Shown: positions 36,566 to 49,628 of the stretch, in pieces
How positions within the stretch are numbered: the stretch's first letter is position 1
Layout: the number at the start of each line of letters is the position of its first letter
Assembly (NCBI GenBank): GCA_009823395.1
Contig: CM020502.1
Coordinates: 20,881,944 to 20,945,943, forward strand
Length of the DNA: 64,000 nt
Direction: 5' to 3'
Origin: Thamnaconus septentrionalis
Lineage: Eukaryota; Chordata; Actinopteri; Tetraodontiformes; Monacanthidae
Notes under the pieces: model-generated
Seen by the model: only the letters and a program-made list of their open reading frames with translations
What the model was told of the DNA's origin: nothing
The model's database searches: none
Made by a program: the position numbers and the translations under genes

Positions 36566-38841
36566 CTCCAAATATTTCTGGAACTTCACAGGCAAAACGA
36601 GCAATGCAGCATTCTTCTGAGCGGCCGAGGCAGCGGTGGGACTTTTTCAAAACATTTGAACAACAGCGCAAAAACAAAGATAAACTTGTTTCACACAGCT
36701 CATGCCGTGGAGACCAAACCTTTATGTTACACCCTATTTAGAGCTGAATTACACGTCGCTTGTCAGCACTTTAGAGCCCCAAGACTCAGCTGTTTGGACT
36801 AAAGGTTTGCAATGCTTTGTTGCAGCAACGCACCGAAAACACTTTGTTGATCAGGAGGTTCATCGAGTTAGAACTTCAGGGTTTCCATGGTAGGTGGATT
36901 ATGCCAGGGAGTCTGTCCTGGGATTACATGGTGGAGGACTGTCCTTTTGATTTGGCATCTCAGAAAACCAGCAACTTCAACTTTGGATCTCACAACTAAA
37001 CTTTGGAAAGTAAAAGTTTTTTCATTTAGCCGTTGACCCTTTACTCCCTTAGACCTCTTGTTTGGAGATAAAAGCTTATACATCCAACATCACAGCTGTA
37101 ACTGCATTTTGAACTCTAAATGGATGGTAAACTTATTATGAAAACAAAGCCAGATTTTAAAGCTCCATGAGTGCTGCTGACCCCGGAGGTCTGGCGCTAT
37201 CGGCCCTATACTTCCTGTCTCACACATAAATCCAACGCACGGCCAGTTTGCTCAAACGCAATATTCATTTTGCTGGTGACAGTCGAGTTCAACACAGGTC
37301 ATATCACTTTGTTAGAGGCTTTGAGGCAGACTGCCATCATGGGAATCTGGCTCATGTCTTGCTCGCGAGAGGTTTTGGTGGCCCTTTACATATAATTCAA
37401 CATCAGTCCGGCCGACGGTGATGTGGGAAAAAAGAACACTCTTGTTTTATCCCAAGGAGCTGAGGCTTTAATAAGGCTGCGACAACAATCGCATTAGAGT
37501 TTATTTTTATTTTTCTGTCAAAACAAAAATTTAAGACTAAAAAGAAGAAAAAAAAATCACCTGAACTTTAGTTGAGCTCATTACGCAACAATTTTTCCTC
37601 CACTTTGGGATTTGATTTGACCTTTTACACCTCGAATCCTGGCGGGGCCTCAAAGAAGCACTTTGTCTTCCCAATGCAGCTGTCACAACGAACGTGGCGG
37701 GCCAAGGCGTTCCGTTTGACTCGAGGGGCAAACCTCAGCAACTCATTCAGACACTCTTGAATAGCTTCGCCCTTCTCGGTGTTTGCCCACTTCTTTTATC
37801 TTGGGAAATTGGAATTCGATTAAGCGGTTGCACAACCCAGACTCTCATGCCACCGTTTTTGTTACTCTTGGGCCCCGAGCCTCTCCGTTCGTCATGGAGA
37901 TAAGCGTACACACATGCGCGCTAAAACACAGTGTCATGGTAATGATGGACCGCTGCCGGAATTTATACCATTGAGTCATCGGCGAAGGGGGACGGCTTGC
38001 AAGTGCTAATGCGGGAGGCGCTGGCGCATTATTGTAGCTGTTCTGATTTCAGGTCGGGCCTGTCATATTCTGAGGCCCGTCTGAAAGATGCACGGTCCCC
38101 TTCTGCAGAGGCCCGCAGGGAACTTTAATCTCTGGCACAATAGGCTGGTTAGCTCTGGGCCAAGAGATGACTTCACTGCTTGCTCTCAACGGCTGGAAAG
38201 GTGCAAATCAAGGATTTTTTTTCTTTTTTTCTTTTTTTCTTTTGAGTGGACTTGAGCCCGATGAGTGGATGTACAGGAAAGGATTTATAACAACTGACCA
38301 TTGCGACGTTAATTTGATTCAATGTTGAAAAAAGTAATGGAAGAAAGAAATGCTGAGGAATTAAGGAACATCATGGACGACTCATCACAGCAGGTAAATG
38401 TTGCTGCTGCCTTCTAGTGCGGTGTTTTTAAACCAGTTATGCCGTGAAAATGTATCCAATTTCACCAAATTAATCTAAAAAAAAAAAAAAAAAGACATAC
38501 TAATATTCAATTGCAGAGTAACTGTGCTTTAAAAGGAATGTGAGCCTAGTTTCTCCCCTCAATTCCTCCCAGGATATCAGCTTTGTGTGCATCTAATTAT
38601 AGTATACTTAGCTGCGTGAGTATATATATATTAAGATACGATATTGTCTTTGGTTGGTGGTGTGCTTTGGAATTTTTTCAATTTTTGTGCAACTCATGCT
38701 AAATGATAGCAAGTAGCTAGTCTGGTCAGAATGATAGCACTCAGGTTCCTCTGTATTATTAGCTAAAGGGAGTTGATTTTTGATTTTAACGTATCCCATG
38801 CACCTTTTTCTTACTTATATTGATAATCTGTTTTTTAAATA

Positions 38842-38879
38842 GACACACACAAACACACAGACACACACACACACACACT
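38842..38879 (+). repeat. Imperfect AC microsatellite
   Basis: AC units interrupted by AAAC and AGAC. Confidence 0.9.
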
Positions 38880-40069
38880 CTAAAGCCACATCAGCCACGA
38901 TGCAATGAGACTGTGGTGAAATGTGACCTCTTTGGCCTCTAGTAACAATTGGAAAACACCAAGTTCCTAGCGTCGCTTTCTACACATTTTAGTGAGTTGT
39001 TTGTTATTTATTTGCACTGACAGAAGAGTAAAAGGAAATGGGTACATGCTAGTTTCTAATCATTTTATCAACTTCAGAGAGGAAACAGTGTGTTCATATC
39101 AGGCTGACATCATAACATTAAGTTTGGGCTTATGAGGTTTAAAGGCACAGCGCTCACCAGAACATTCGATCCTGCTGCTTCCACTCAGGGTCTTTCCTCT
39201 TCCTGTTAAGAAGATTAAAGTTGTCCAGTAAAGTTGAGTATGTACAGACACGCAGGCTTCTCCATTTTCTTTCTGACTTCATTCTGATGAAAAAATAAAT
39301 TTAAAAAAATCAGTCGCCTGCAATGACTCAAGAGGTTCCATCCAAAGTTCCAACATTCTGTTTGTGCGGTGATCTGAAGATTTAAAGCAGAATTTATTTT
39401 AATCAATTTTTGGGAGAAAAAAAAAGCTAGAAAATAATTTCACAGCAGGTAATTTCTCCAGATTTCTTCAACGAAATCAATGTTTCGTGCTTTAAGCAAT
39501 GATGTCTTCAGGGGGAAGGCCAAAGGAAGGGTGAAACCGCTGGACCATTAGCACAAGTTGGATGTCATTGTTGGTTTTTAACCACAGGGCTCCAGGGGTC
39601 TTTGCAGGACTGTATCTCTGGGCAAAGCAGCTGAGGCAGTTTGAACCTTGTCCCTAATTATTCCCAACAATCGTAGAGCCAGAGAGTGAGAAACATCTGA
39701 GGTAAAAGCAGCGTTGTTTCTCCCAAGGTCATACTTTAATCCTCGTCACCTGAGGTTGTTCCAAAACAAATTCACATATTTGATCCACATTTTATAAACA
39801 TCTGCTTACAATTCCTTTGTGTCCTTCCATGATAGTTCTGTACACTTTTGGAAACTGCACTTTGTCCTTCTCATTGTACAGATCTTAAACTCAGGGTTTG
39901 TGGAAAATGAAAGGCTACATAAGAAATTAACTGCTTTGAAATTACAATATAGTCTTTAATCAATATAATCTCAATATATTGATTATATAATGAATATAAT
40001 CTCCATTCTTTTCTACTGTATTGTTGCTATAATTATGCAAATTTCCCCAATGTGGGATTAGAAAAGACT

Positions 40070-40098
40070 TCTCCTTCTTCTTCTTCTTCTTCTTCTTC
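40070..40098 (+). repeat. TTC microsatellite
   Basis: CTCCTTCTTC followed by about eight TTC units. Confidence 0.9.
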
Positions 40099-41217
40099 AC
40101 TTTTAGCCCACCACAATTGATTCGATTTTTTTTCCCTAGTTGAAAACGAACCTGCCTCTATTACATTTATATAAAGTTACACCCCAGCCTGCACTCCATT
40201 TGCTACAAGTGGCAACCCACTGTGACAACAGACGCAAAAACAACGTTGACCTTTGCTGCTGCAATGCCTGGCAGTCGCAACTGGTCCAACAAGGCTTTGG
40301 TGCAGTTCTGCACAGTGACAGGTGCACACAGTATTTTACCTTGTGGACAGTTGTTCTTTAGAATGTAGAACTACTGCCATACACATTTCAGATTCTTTGC
40401 CATGTCTTTCTTGGCATTTCATTTGTGTCACAAAAAAACAAAACGAGATCGAAACGAGCTGATCACTTGGTTTTTTTTTTTGGCGATATTTTACAGTGAG
40501 GTCAGACACTGATGTCTCTGTGTCTGCAGAGGCCTGGCTGGCTCTGCTGGACCGCAGCTTCAACACAATGCTCTCATCTTGAAGGCCTCATAAAACATGG
40601 TAACCTTATCTACAGCAACACAGCTTTAATTAGCACCCACCAATTTAGTACTTGGGCGACTTGCTTGACATTTATCATTACGTGACTGACAGAGAGTCCC
40701 GCAGTCAGCTACACTGCACAGCCTCACACATCAGAGGAGCTGCCAACAAGGTGGCCTGGATGTTCTGATACTCAATCTGCTCATTTCACCACCTGCAGGC
40801 GACTCTCTTGATCTAAAACAGAGACTGCATGTAAAGATGGGAGGAGTCTTTGTGACGTCACCCAACCATGAGAGGTTTACAGTCAGCGGCATCTAGTTTA
40901 CCTGATAGTTTTGAAACAGGAAGATGAAGTGTTTGGATGTTATGGAATGTGAGCAATGACTGGCGCTGGACAGCAGAATGTTCCCCCCTACCCACTAGTA
41001 AAACAACTACGCTTGGCTACTAAACTGCAGCCACGCCCACATTTATGGCAATTCTTTCACAAAAAAAAAGCATTTGGGTCAATATGATTCACTTTTTTTA
41101 ATACCAATTTATACCAATAAAATGTTTTGACACTTTTTTTAAGGTAATTTTTGGTGACCCCTGTTTTTTGCCACTTCTGGGTTGACCTTCTTGAAACCAG
41201 AATTTCCATTATTTCCT

Positions 41218-41622
41218 AAAAGTTAAGCGTGTAATATCTTGAGATTTTGAAGAAGAAATGGCGACATCAAGTGGCTGCATTTTAGATTGTAGCGTCCTTC
41301 CCTGCTCATCCCCCTCCTTAGCGTTCCAGTGAACTACTGTGGCACACATGCCCGGATAGCTCTTAAACCTTCGACTTTATTGGTTTATTTGAAGATGTGA
41401 GCAGTTTTTATGCATTATGAAACGCACTGTCAGATGGGCTGGATTGTCCACACCAGGCTTCCTTAGAAATATGGCGGTGCAAAATAAGGGAAGGAAAACC
41501 AAATTACTTTTGTTGTACTTATTCTACCGGTCATGTATTTATGGGCAGTACATTAAGCTTTAACCAATAAAAAAAAAAAAAAAAAAATCATTAATCAAGC
41601 CAAATTTTTACATACTGGACCT
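41218..41622 (-). mobile_element. Interspersed repeat family A, copy 3
   Basis: This inverted copy ends TTTTTACATACTGGACCT, the reverse complement of the family start. Its other end, AAAAGTTAAGCGTGTAATAT, resembles the first terminus imperfectly, giving degenerate terminal inverted repeats of about 16 bp. Internal blocks shared with copy 4 include GGCGACATCAAGTGGCTGCA and ATTTTAGATTG. A poly-A stretch lies inside. Confidence 0.75.
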
Positions 41623-44600
41623 GAAATATACAGTCGATGATCCCAACGTGCAAGCAGCCAACCTCTTTCATTTGTCATGCTGTATTTTTTCCCCCTCTCT
41701 GTAATGAGGCCAGTCGGTCCTCGGTGCATGACATCAGCATCGTGTTATTTTCTTCACTCGACCTGCCTGCAAAAATCAACAACGTATAGTGAGTCACTGT
41801 GAAGCTTGCATGTTGCATGAGGTCATACGCATGAGAGAATAATAAATAGCCGTGGCTCAAGTTTCTCGCAGTTTCTCTATCCGATTGCACGTCTCACGTG
41901 ATATTCTGTGACTCACAGGTAGGGGGAACACCGACATAAATAATGGACACGCTCACCATTGATTTCACAGTCCTGTTTTATTTCTACGGGTGGGATGGCG
42001 CTGAGCAGGCTTTCAAGCTGATATGACCGTAAGGATCTCCAGAGCTTCGCCCCGAAGCCCACTGCCCTCGGCTGACTCCTGCTGCATGAGGGATGGAGGG
42101 CGTGGGATCCGATAAACTGCGCGGCGAGGGGAGTATGCCAGCGCGCCCCACCTACACATCCACGGCTCCGTTTGTTGATGTTATGACATACGACGAGGCT
42201 AGCAACGCGCAATGCAGGCAGGTTCCTGTGGGTTCTGTCACGACGGTAATCCCTTAATGGACGGCAGGTCAGTTTTAACAGACAGGAGTGTTTACATAGG
42301 GGTCTTTGCTGTGTCGGGTGGTACATTGTGAGCAGAGAGAACAAGATGGTCCAGCATGATCGCGTTATCAATGCTACATTCATCTTTAAAATTTAGTTAT
42401 ACATACATTTCTACTAGACACAATGGAGACTGGCCATTTATTGTATTTATTGAGGCCAAAACAATATTAAAAGTTTTGTGTCCAAATGGATGCCCACCAG
42501 CTTTCTAAACAAGAAGCTTGCAGAAAGGGTTACTTGTCAGTAGGATGATTTAAGGGAGCATCAGAAGGCAACCACTAATGGGAAAATTTATCTCCCCGAT
42601 AGTCTGAGGCACAAACAGAAGCATATACATTTGTTGACCACACCTTCATCTGTTTAGCGTCACTACTCTGTTGACAATGCCATTGGGAGTGCACCAGGGC
42701 TGATTTCTTCAACCCATGCTTTTTCTATTTACAATTATTTTTGAGTTTCTTTATTTAAACTCTACACATACGAGTCATATTTGATGGTTGTGGAAATTAA
42801 ACATTTATATTCTTGACTAGTTTGTTGAATACTGGCCTGCCACAATCACTAACATTTTAAAAAATTAAATTGAAAATCTCTTTTGTTCTTATTGTCACGT
42901 TTTTATTCACTGTCACCTAACACTTTTATTATTACGGCTTATGTATTTATATGTTCCTTTAAATGTATTGTTTTTTATTTTTTATTTATAAAACCAAGTT
43001 GAACAAATTTTAAATTATACTATATCTACTTTCAGGTTAATTTGGCAGGGGTGTTTTGTTAAGACAATTATATATATGACAAATACATTCTATGAAAAAT
43101 AATCCACCCACTGAAGTGACCCATATTGTCATAACCTGCGCAGGTGAGCTGCTGCACAAAATGCTGTCACCACCTCATGGTCATTAACTTACCGCATGAT
43201 ACCCACATGATAAATGCAACACACTATGAAAATATCTTTTGCATGAAATATGCTTTTTTTTTTCCAAAATGTTTTTTCTAGGCAGGATTCATCAGGATTC
43301 TGTTTGCACTGGTTCACATCATGTAATGCTGCATATTCTGGGTTCTATAAAAGCAGGTTTGTCAGGGAGATGATGGCTCATTTTGACCTTCCTCTCTATC
43401 GTGCATCATGTCATGCATTTTTGAGCGCGATTGGAAGCAATTACGTCGCTTTGCTTTTGTTCACCTTTTGTCTTTCAGCATTCGGATGATCCCACCCAAT
43501 AATGTATACTGTATCTTTGGCCATAGCTGTATTTTGACTGTGAAAAAGATTTACCGACACAAAACATAGCTTTATTCTTAATGTTATGAATCAACCAGAT
43601 TGTGGAATGACATGGAATGTCAACATGCCATTTAAATGAAATGAAAAGTTTAATGTCTATGGAATATATGTGTCACACTTATGTGCATACTTAAAAAATA
43701 CATTCACCGCAGTATTTAAGAGGTGTAGAAAGTGAGAATGAATTAAAAAAAAAAAAGCCACATTTTTTATCTTCTTCCTGCATAAATGTCAATGTTAATA
43801 TTTCCAAGCTGTGATAATGCTGCACTGATTTAGTGTTAAAGGAGATTAATCTCAATAAAATACATATATCTTACTCTGGTAGAGTTGGCTCATTTTCTGT
43901 CGTCATCTTTCTTTATGAAATGCTACATATCAAAAAACAAAATCATTTGCGCTAATGGAAGGTAAACGCAGTGAAGCCAAAGCAATCAGTAATGTTTTTA
44001 TGTGACAGAGCTTATCTCGCAAAGCACTCCGCTAAAGTTTAATCCTGTAAAATTGTGCAAATAAATAACTGATATCGCAAAATTGATACCAACTCTTGCC
44101 AAGAGCCTGTGATAACAAGCAATATTTTTAGAGCGCATTCAGAAGGTGAAACATTTTTTTTTCCCCCTTCGGGGTTCTCTATATATGGGAACTACTGTTG
44201 GTCACTGCTGCGCCAGCGTCTGCAGATGCTTCCCTTTAAGCCATTACGGAAAACCTCGGCTGAGGTCAAGCGACTGTGGCAGCCACTTCAACACCTCCCC
44301 CCTCGAGCGAAGCTATTAGCCGCTCAGCTCGTCTCGAATCGCAAAACAGCGTGTCCGACGTGTCTCGGGGTGCGAGCTGGCGGCAAGGCACCTGGCGCTG
44401 CGAGCGGCGATCTGTCAGAAACGCTGAGAGTTGCCGAGAACCAGACCCCTCGCACTGTGCAACACTAGGCCCAGTTTTTTGCGTTGTTGCTTTTTTTCAA
44501 AGGCGAACAATCTAATTTTCCACGCAAAGGTCTCGACCGACGAAGCGACCGCCGTAATTTGTCCCTCTTGCCACCGGATCATTTGAGCCCGTGGCTTTCA

Positions 44601-44646
44601 TGTGAGGGTCGTCGCAGAGGTCAAGAGCCAGTGTAAACCTGGTTGC

Positions 44647-44648
<2 letters not shown>

Positions 44649-44680
<32 letters not shown>
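44649..44680 (+). repeat. TG microsatellite
   Basis: About 16 TG units. Confidence 0.95.
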
Positions 44681-44683
<3 letters not shown>

Positions 44684-46535
44684 TCACCGGAGCTCTGTCC
44701 CATCGAATCAAGCCCGAAGCACGTCGATGGTTTACATCATGTCACTTTGTAGTACGGCTCGGCGGGGCCGAGGTTAAACACAATCAGCTCACTGGGACCT
44801 TCTTGTCCTGCCTCCAGGACACTCGGCGGCCGGAGGACCTGCAGCACTTACCGGAGCCCGTTGCCTGTGAACTTGTCACGCACCGTGGGCGGCTATCACC
44901 CAGTGAAAATAAATGGAGGCTAATTTAGCGGGCGGCGGAGCCGGAGCGCCGCCACATGTTACGTGACCCCGGCGACACCGGGGTCGGACCGACTTGCCGT
45001 CTCTCTAGTTTTGTTTGTTTCTTGTAGTGGTAACAGTTGACAGAGTCGGGGACTATTTTTCCACCCGCCCCCGACTCCTTCTCATTCTGGCTCACAGATG
45101 TGGCTTCTTTTTTCCCCGATGATCACTCAGGCAGATGGAAGGTAGCCGCAAAATCTGCTCACCAAAGCGTGACTTATGTTCTTAAAGTCAAAATATAAAT
45201 CCCTGAATTAATTCCCGAAAAGACAGAGAGAAGGGGGGAGAACCGGCAAAGCTCAGTTCTAGCACGTCATTAGCGGCGTTCTTCGTATGGCACGGAAATA
45301 TAGGCCCAGTGATGTATCAGCTGTTTTGATAAAACGGAGATAAACGCTGCAGTTTAGCGCTATCGTACGCCGCAAACTATGACTCAGGCTTTTATCTGGG
45401 ATGCACTGAGGGAGCGCTGATGTTCGACAGGCTGATGGTTGGAGGGCCAGCAGGTTTGTGTATGACGATCCACGTTCAGTAGACAGATAACCATTTAATA
45501 CGCCGCAGTCAAAATGTGGTTTTGAAGAGATTTCGCTCTTTTGGCTCGCAAGGGATGTTTCGGGTTTTGTTTTTTTTCTCCTCCACCTCCTCCACTGCTT
45601 TCAAATGTTAACACTGGCTGACATGTTGTTTTACTTTCGGGAAGATTTTGTTTTGCTAATTAAATATTAAGAATTTTAAGAAACAAATTTCATTTGTGTA
45701 TTTTTTTGGAACAAGCAAAGGGTTGAAAAACAAATGTTAAAGTAAAGCTTATTTGGTGCACATTTCTTTATAAAGTTGAATTTAGGAGGGTTACTTGAGA
45801 TAAATTCAATCATTCAACAGTTTAAATAAACACTAATACACCCAGACCGCTCGCTGTTTTATATCATTTTGACATTTTTACTGTTTATTTCACTTTGGAC
45901 TTCGTCACAACACTCATTTTTTTTCAGTCAGTCGACACATTATTTTTCTCTATAGGCCTTGTCATTACGACTGGACTTGTCATAATTACAGGAAATGATG
46001 CCGGAGATTTCTTACACTTATGCATCCAGACGCTCCAAATAGATAAGAGGAAATGTGTGGGAGGACACATTTATTTTCACATGGTCCACAGCTTTTTTGA
46101 ATCACACAGTGGACTGACACTCAGCCAGTGTCTGAGCAACACATCCAGCCCTGCGGCGGCTGCTGCTCCAAAACGTGCTATTGGCCCGTTTCTCTCCTCC
46201 AGTCCAGTCTTCCCTGAGGGAGATGCTCTGGACTAAATACTTTTAGCAATGCGCTGCATCTCTTGCCAGTAATCTCTCCGTGTATGGAATCAGGCCCAGA
46301 ACGACGACCCTTGATCGTATTAAAAGATCCAAAGTTGGCTTGTCAGTCCAACTTTTCAGGTCTGGGTAGCACTTTGCTCTGTCAAACGTTCAAAGGGAAG
46401 AGCAGGCAGACAGGTTCACGGCAAAGGTCGGCGGAACTAAACACCATTTTGATCACGATGAGCATTGCTCATTGCTTTTTTATTCTTCAGTTAGAGCAGC
46501 AGGCGTTACACGTCTTGCTTTTCATTTAAAACTTT

Positions 46536-47005
46536 AAGGTCCAGTGTGTAATATTTGGCCTAATTTATGATTTTTATGTTGGTAAAACTACTATACTGCC
46601 CATAAATACATTCATAAAAGTATTTAATTGCAGTTCCATTAAAGTTATTTGGTTTTCCTACCCTTAGAACGGTGATATATACGGTGAAGAATATACATAT
46701 AGCAAGCGTTTTGCTCCTAGTTAGCTGCCATCTTGCATCGCCATATTTTTTGTAAGGAAAGTGGATGTGGACAATTCAGCCTGCCTAACATTGCATTTCA
46801 TAATTAGGGTGACTGCTCGCATCTTCAAATAAACCAACGTAGAAAAAGGTGGACGAGGTATCCAGGTTTGGTTGCGCAGGCCACTGTAGCTCACTGGCAA
46901 GCTCAGGAGGGGGAAGGAGAGTGGAAAAACCGCTGCAATCAAAAATGCAACAACTCGCTGACGCTGTTTCTTCTTCAAAATCTTCAAATGTGACAAACTT
47001 AAGCT
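46536..47005 (+). mobile_element. Interspersed repeat family A, copy 2
   Basis: This copy starts AAGGTCCAGTGTGTAATATT, is in the same orientation as copy 1 and shares the same internal blocks, including AGTTAGCTGCCATCTTGCAT and GACGAGGTATCCAGGTTTGG. It ends near the sequence ACAAACTTAAGCTTTAAG, a diverged form of the inverted terminus. It has no open frame of interest. Confidence 0.75.
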
Positions 47006-49026
47006 TTAAGTCTAGTTTAGGCTTCTGCGTCGACAGACGGCGTCGCAGTGCAAATCACTGCCACACCGCTACAGGTGTGGGTGGGTTCAGAGGGGTCGTA
47101 TGCGAAACTGAAGTACTGGAGAGGTCAACGTACCCTTGGAAGTTCTCAGTTGACTTCTCCTCGACTTGATCTGTTGCAAACAACAACCAAATACGCAAGC
47201 AAAGACTTAAAATAGCAGTGTAGCACCGATTTTGACTGTACATTAAAATATACAGCCAATGGCAATGAAGAAGAAACTGGGAAATAGCTGTGACGTCACA
47301 CTCTGAGCGGACCAATCACATCACTTGCGGTCAGAGACCCAAAAGCATAAAGTAGGCCTTTAGCCACGACCTGGATCATCAGGTTGTCATTGCAAAAGGG
47401 CTCGAGACTTCTAGTGACTCCAATGTCAACGTCAGCTCAGCTATAATTGTGCTGATCTAAATAAAGAACTTGTCATCAGGGAAAGGGAGTCACAGGGAGT
47501 TTCACCTTCACATACAAGAACTCAAATCATATTGCATAGTTTCAGATGTCAGTGGGACAATATGAGGATCTTTTGCATATTGTTTCTGTGTGAGGAGGAG
47601 GTAGGCAAATTACCAAGAGCTGATTAGCCCAGAACAGCGGCTGGGAGTTGGTCTGAGTAAATATTGGACATGATAAACATATACTTTATCTGTCATATGA
47701 GCCGCTAGTACATGACCTCATGACCTTATGTCTGAGCACTGATTGACTGGTCCTTTCACAGCATAACAAGTGAAGAAGAAGATTCACCACATTTTAGATT
47801 TATCTGGTTTGATATCTACTTTTAATAGGAAGAGTTCAGCTCTCTTAACTGACGGTTTTCAGATTTTATTACAGAAGGCAATGTGCTTCCCAAGCATCTG
47901 TTGTTTGGCATTGAGAGGTAACGCTAAGAGAGCTCCGTCATACTGTATCACACTTGGAAGAAGCCTTTCTGCTTTTTGGCATTCCAGTAAATATTAACAG
48001 AGCTGTTTCATGTAAACTGACAGCTACTCACAAATTTTAATAAAAACATTTTTTTCCTCACATATAACCATTAAGAGCACTGCCACCAGGGTCCAACTCA
48101 AATCCTTTAATTAAATTTTACAGTTGCTTTTTCAGATCGTTTCTTATGAGAGCATAAATCACAGTCACATTTCGTAGCTTTAAGCGTTTTATGAAAAAGA
48201 GTGTATTGTTTTCTTTCCCCGGCTCTATCTTCTACTACAATAGAAAGCAGCCGAGGCAACAAATGGAAAATCCTCAACTCAGAGTTTGGCTTGAATTTGG
48301 TGACTAGCACGCGATTGGCTGGTGAACGACTTTGCACTGATGTTCCTGTTGTTTTCCTACGTATCGACTGGCGTTTCGCAGCAGTAGGGTTGGCTCTGCG
48401 CACTAGTCAGTGCTGCCACAGCACATTACTGTAATTTTTCGAATTACTTTAACTTTGACCGCAAGTGGTGCTAACCTGTCTAGAACCCAACCATTGAGAT
48501 GTGTTGTGTGGCCAGAAGCAACACACGCCAAGCTAAAGGGCTCGAAAGAGACAGAAGTTGAAAAACAGACTATATTCTATAAAATCTACCACAAGCCCAT
48601 AAAGAAACAGAATTCCATCAGATGCCAAGTCGAAGCAGACAGGTACACAGCAGGACTACCCTGCCCATTTAAATATGTGCCAGGCAGGGGGGTAGCCTTT
48701 GCCATACATTTTCCAAGATGATATTTTTTATTGTGCTTGAAAAGACTGGATGACACAAAACATGAGTGTTGGTCACTCTCACCTTTGCACTTGAGAGACG
48801 CTTAATGTGTCCTACCATGTTAAGTGAAGTTTCTCTCACTGACAAAACCCTATAAGTGTCCAGCACACACATTTTTCCTCGTACATTTCTTAAAAGAAAA
48901 TCTGTTCAATTTGGCAGACACATCAAATTCTCCATAGACCAAACATTTGACAGTTTCATGTGAAATAACGGAAACACAGAGGTGCGTAAAACAAAAGAGA
49001 CAATTTGTTTGTAAGTGAGTTGTCTT

Positions 49027-49628
49027 AGGTCCTGTCCACACGGGAACGTTTTTTGGTGGAAAGTATTTAACCGTTACGGCGTCTCGTCCATATGGCAACG
49101 CCGTTTTGGGTCCCCGAAACGGTATTTTTTGAAAACGGGTCCCAGAGTGGGAAAATCTGACAACGCCGTTTCGTCGTTGTCACATCGTTGCCGTCTGGAC
49201 AGTGAAAACAGCTTTTCCTTGTAAAACGATGACGTCATCGCACCGTCACTGTCATGTGACCGGAAAAAACAAGGCATGTGGCACAAACAACAATGATAGC
49301 GGCGAGCGGAGTTGTCTTTGTATCGCAGGCGCTTCAAGATTTGTTGGCAACATTACAACAAAACCTCACAAAACCTCAGACTCTCTTTTCTCCCGCTACT
49401 CGCCATTTTTGTTTTCTGTGTGTTTAGTGTGTAGCGGAAATGCCCTCTTTCTAAATCTTGGGTCCGGTGGCTGTGTCAGTGTCTGTTAACAGAGCCACGT
49501 TTCGTTGTGGCATACGCATTACATCGTTTTCACCCACCGTTCCGTTTCCATCTGCCAGCGCGTGGACGCTTTTTTTCCACCGCGGGAAAGAAAAAAAAAA
49601 CGGTAACGTTCCCGTGTGGACAGGGCCT
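49027..49628. mobile_element. 0.6-kb MITE with terminal inverted repeats
   Basis: The left end AGGTCCTGTCCACACGGGAA (continuing CGTT) is the near-perfect inverse of the right end, AACGTTCCCGTGTGGACAGG followed by GCCT. The arms are about 24 bp. The interior has CGTT-rich repeats (AACGCCGTTTTGGG, GACAACGCCGTTTCG) but no transposase. No clear target-site duplication is visible, so the superfamily is open; similar CCTGTCCACACG-ended elements are hAT-like in other genomes. Confidence 0.75.
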
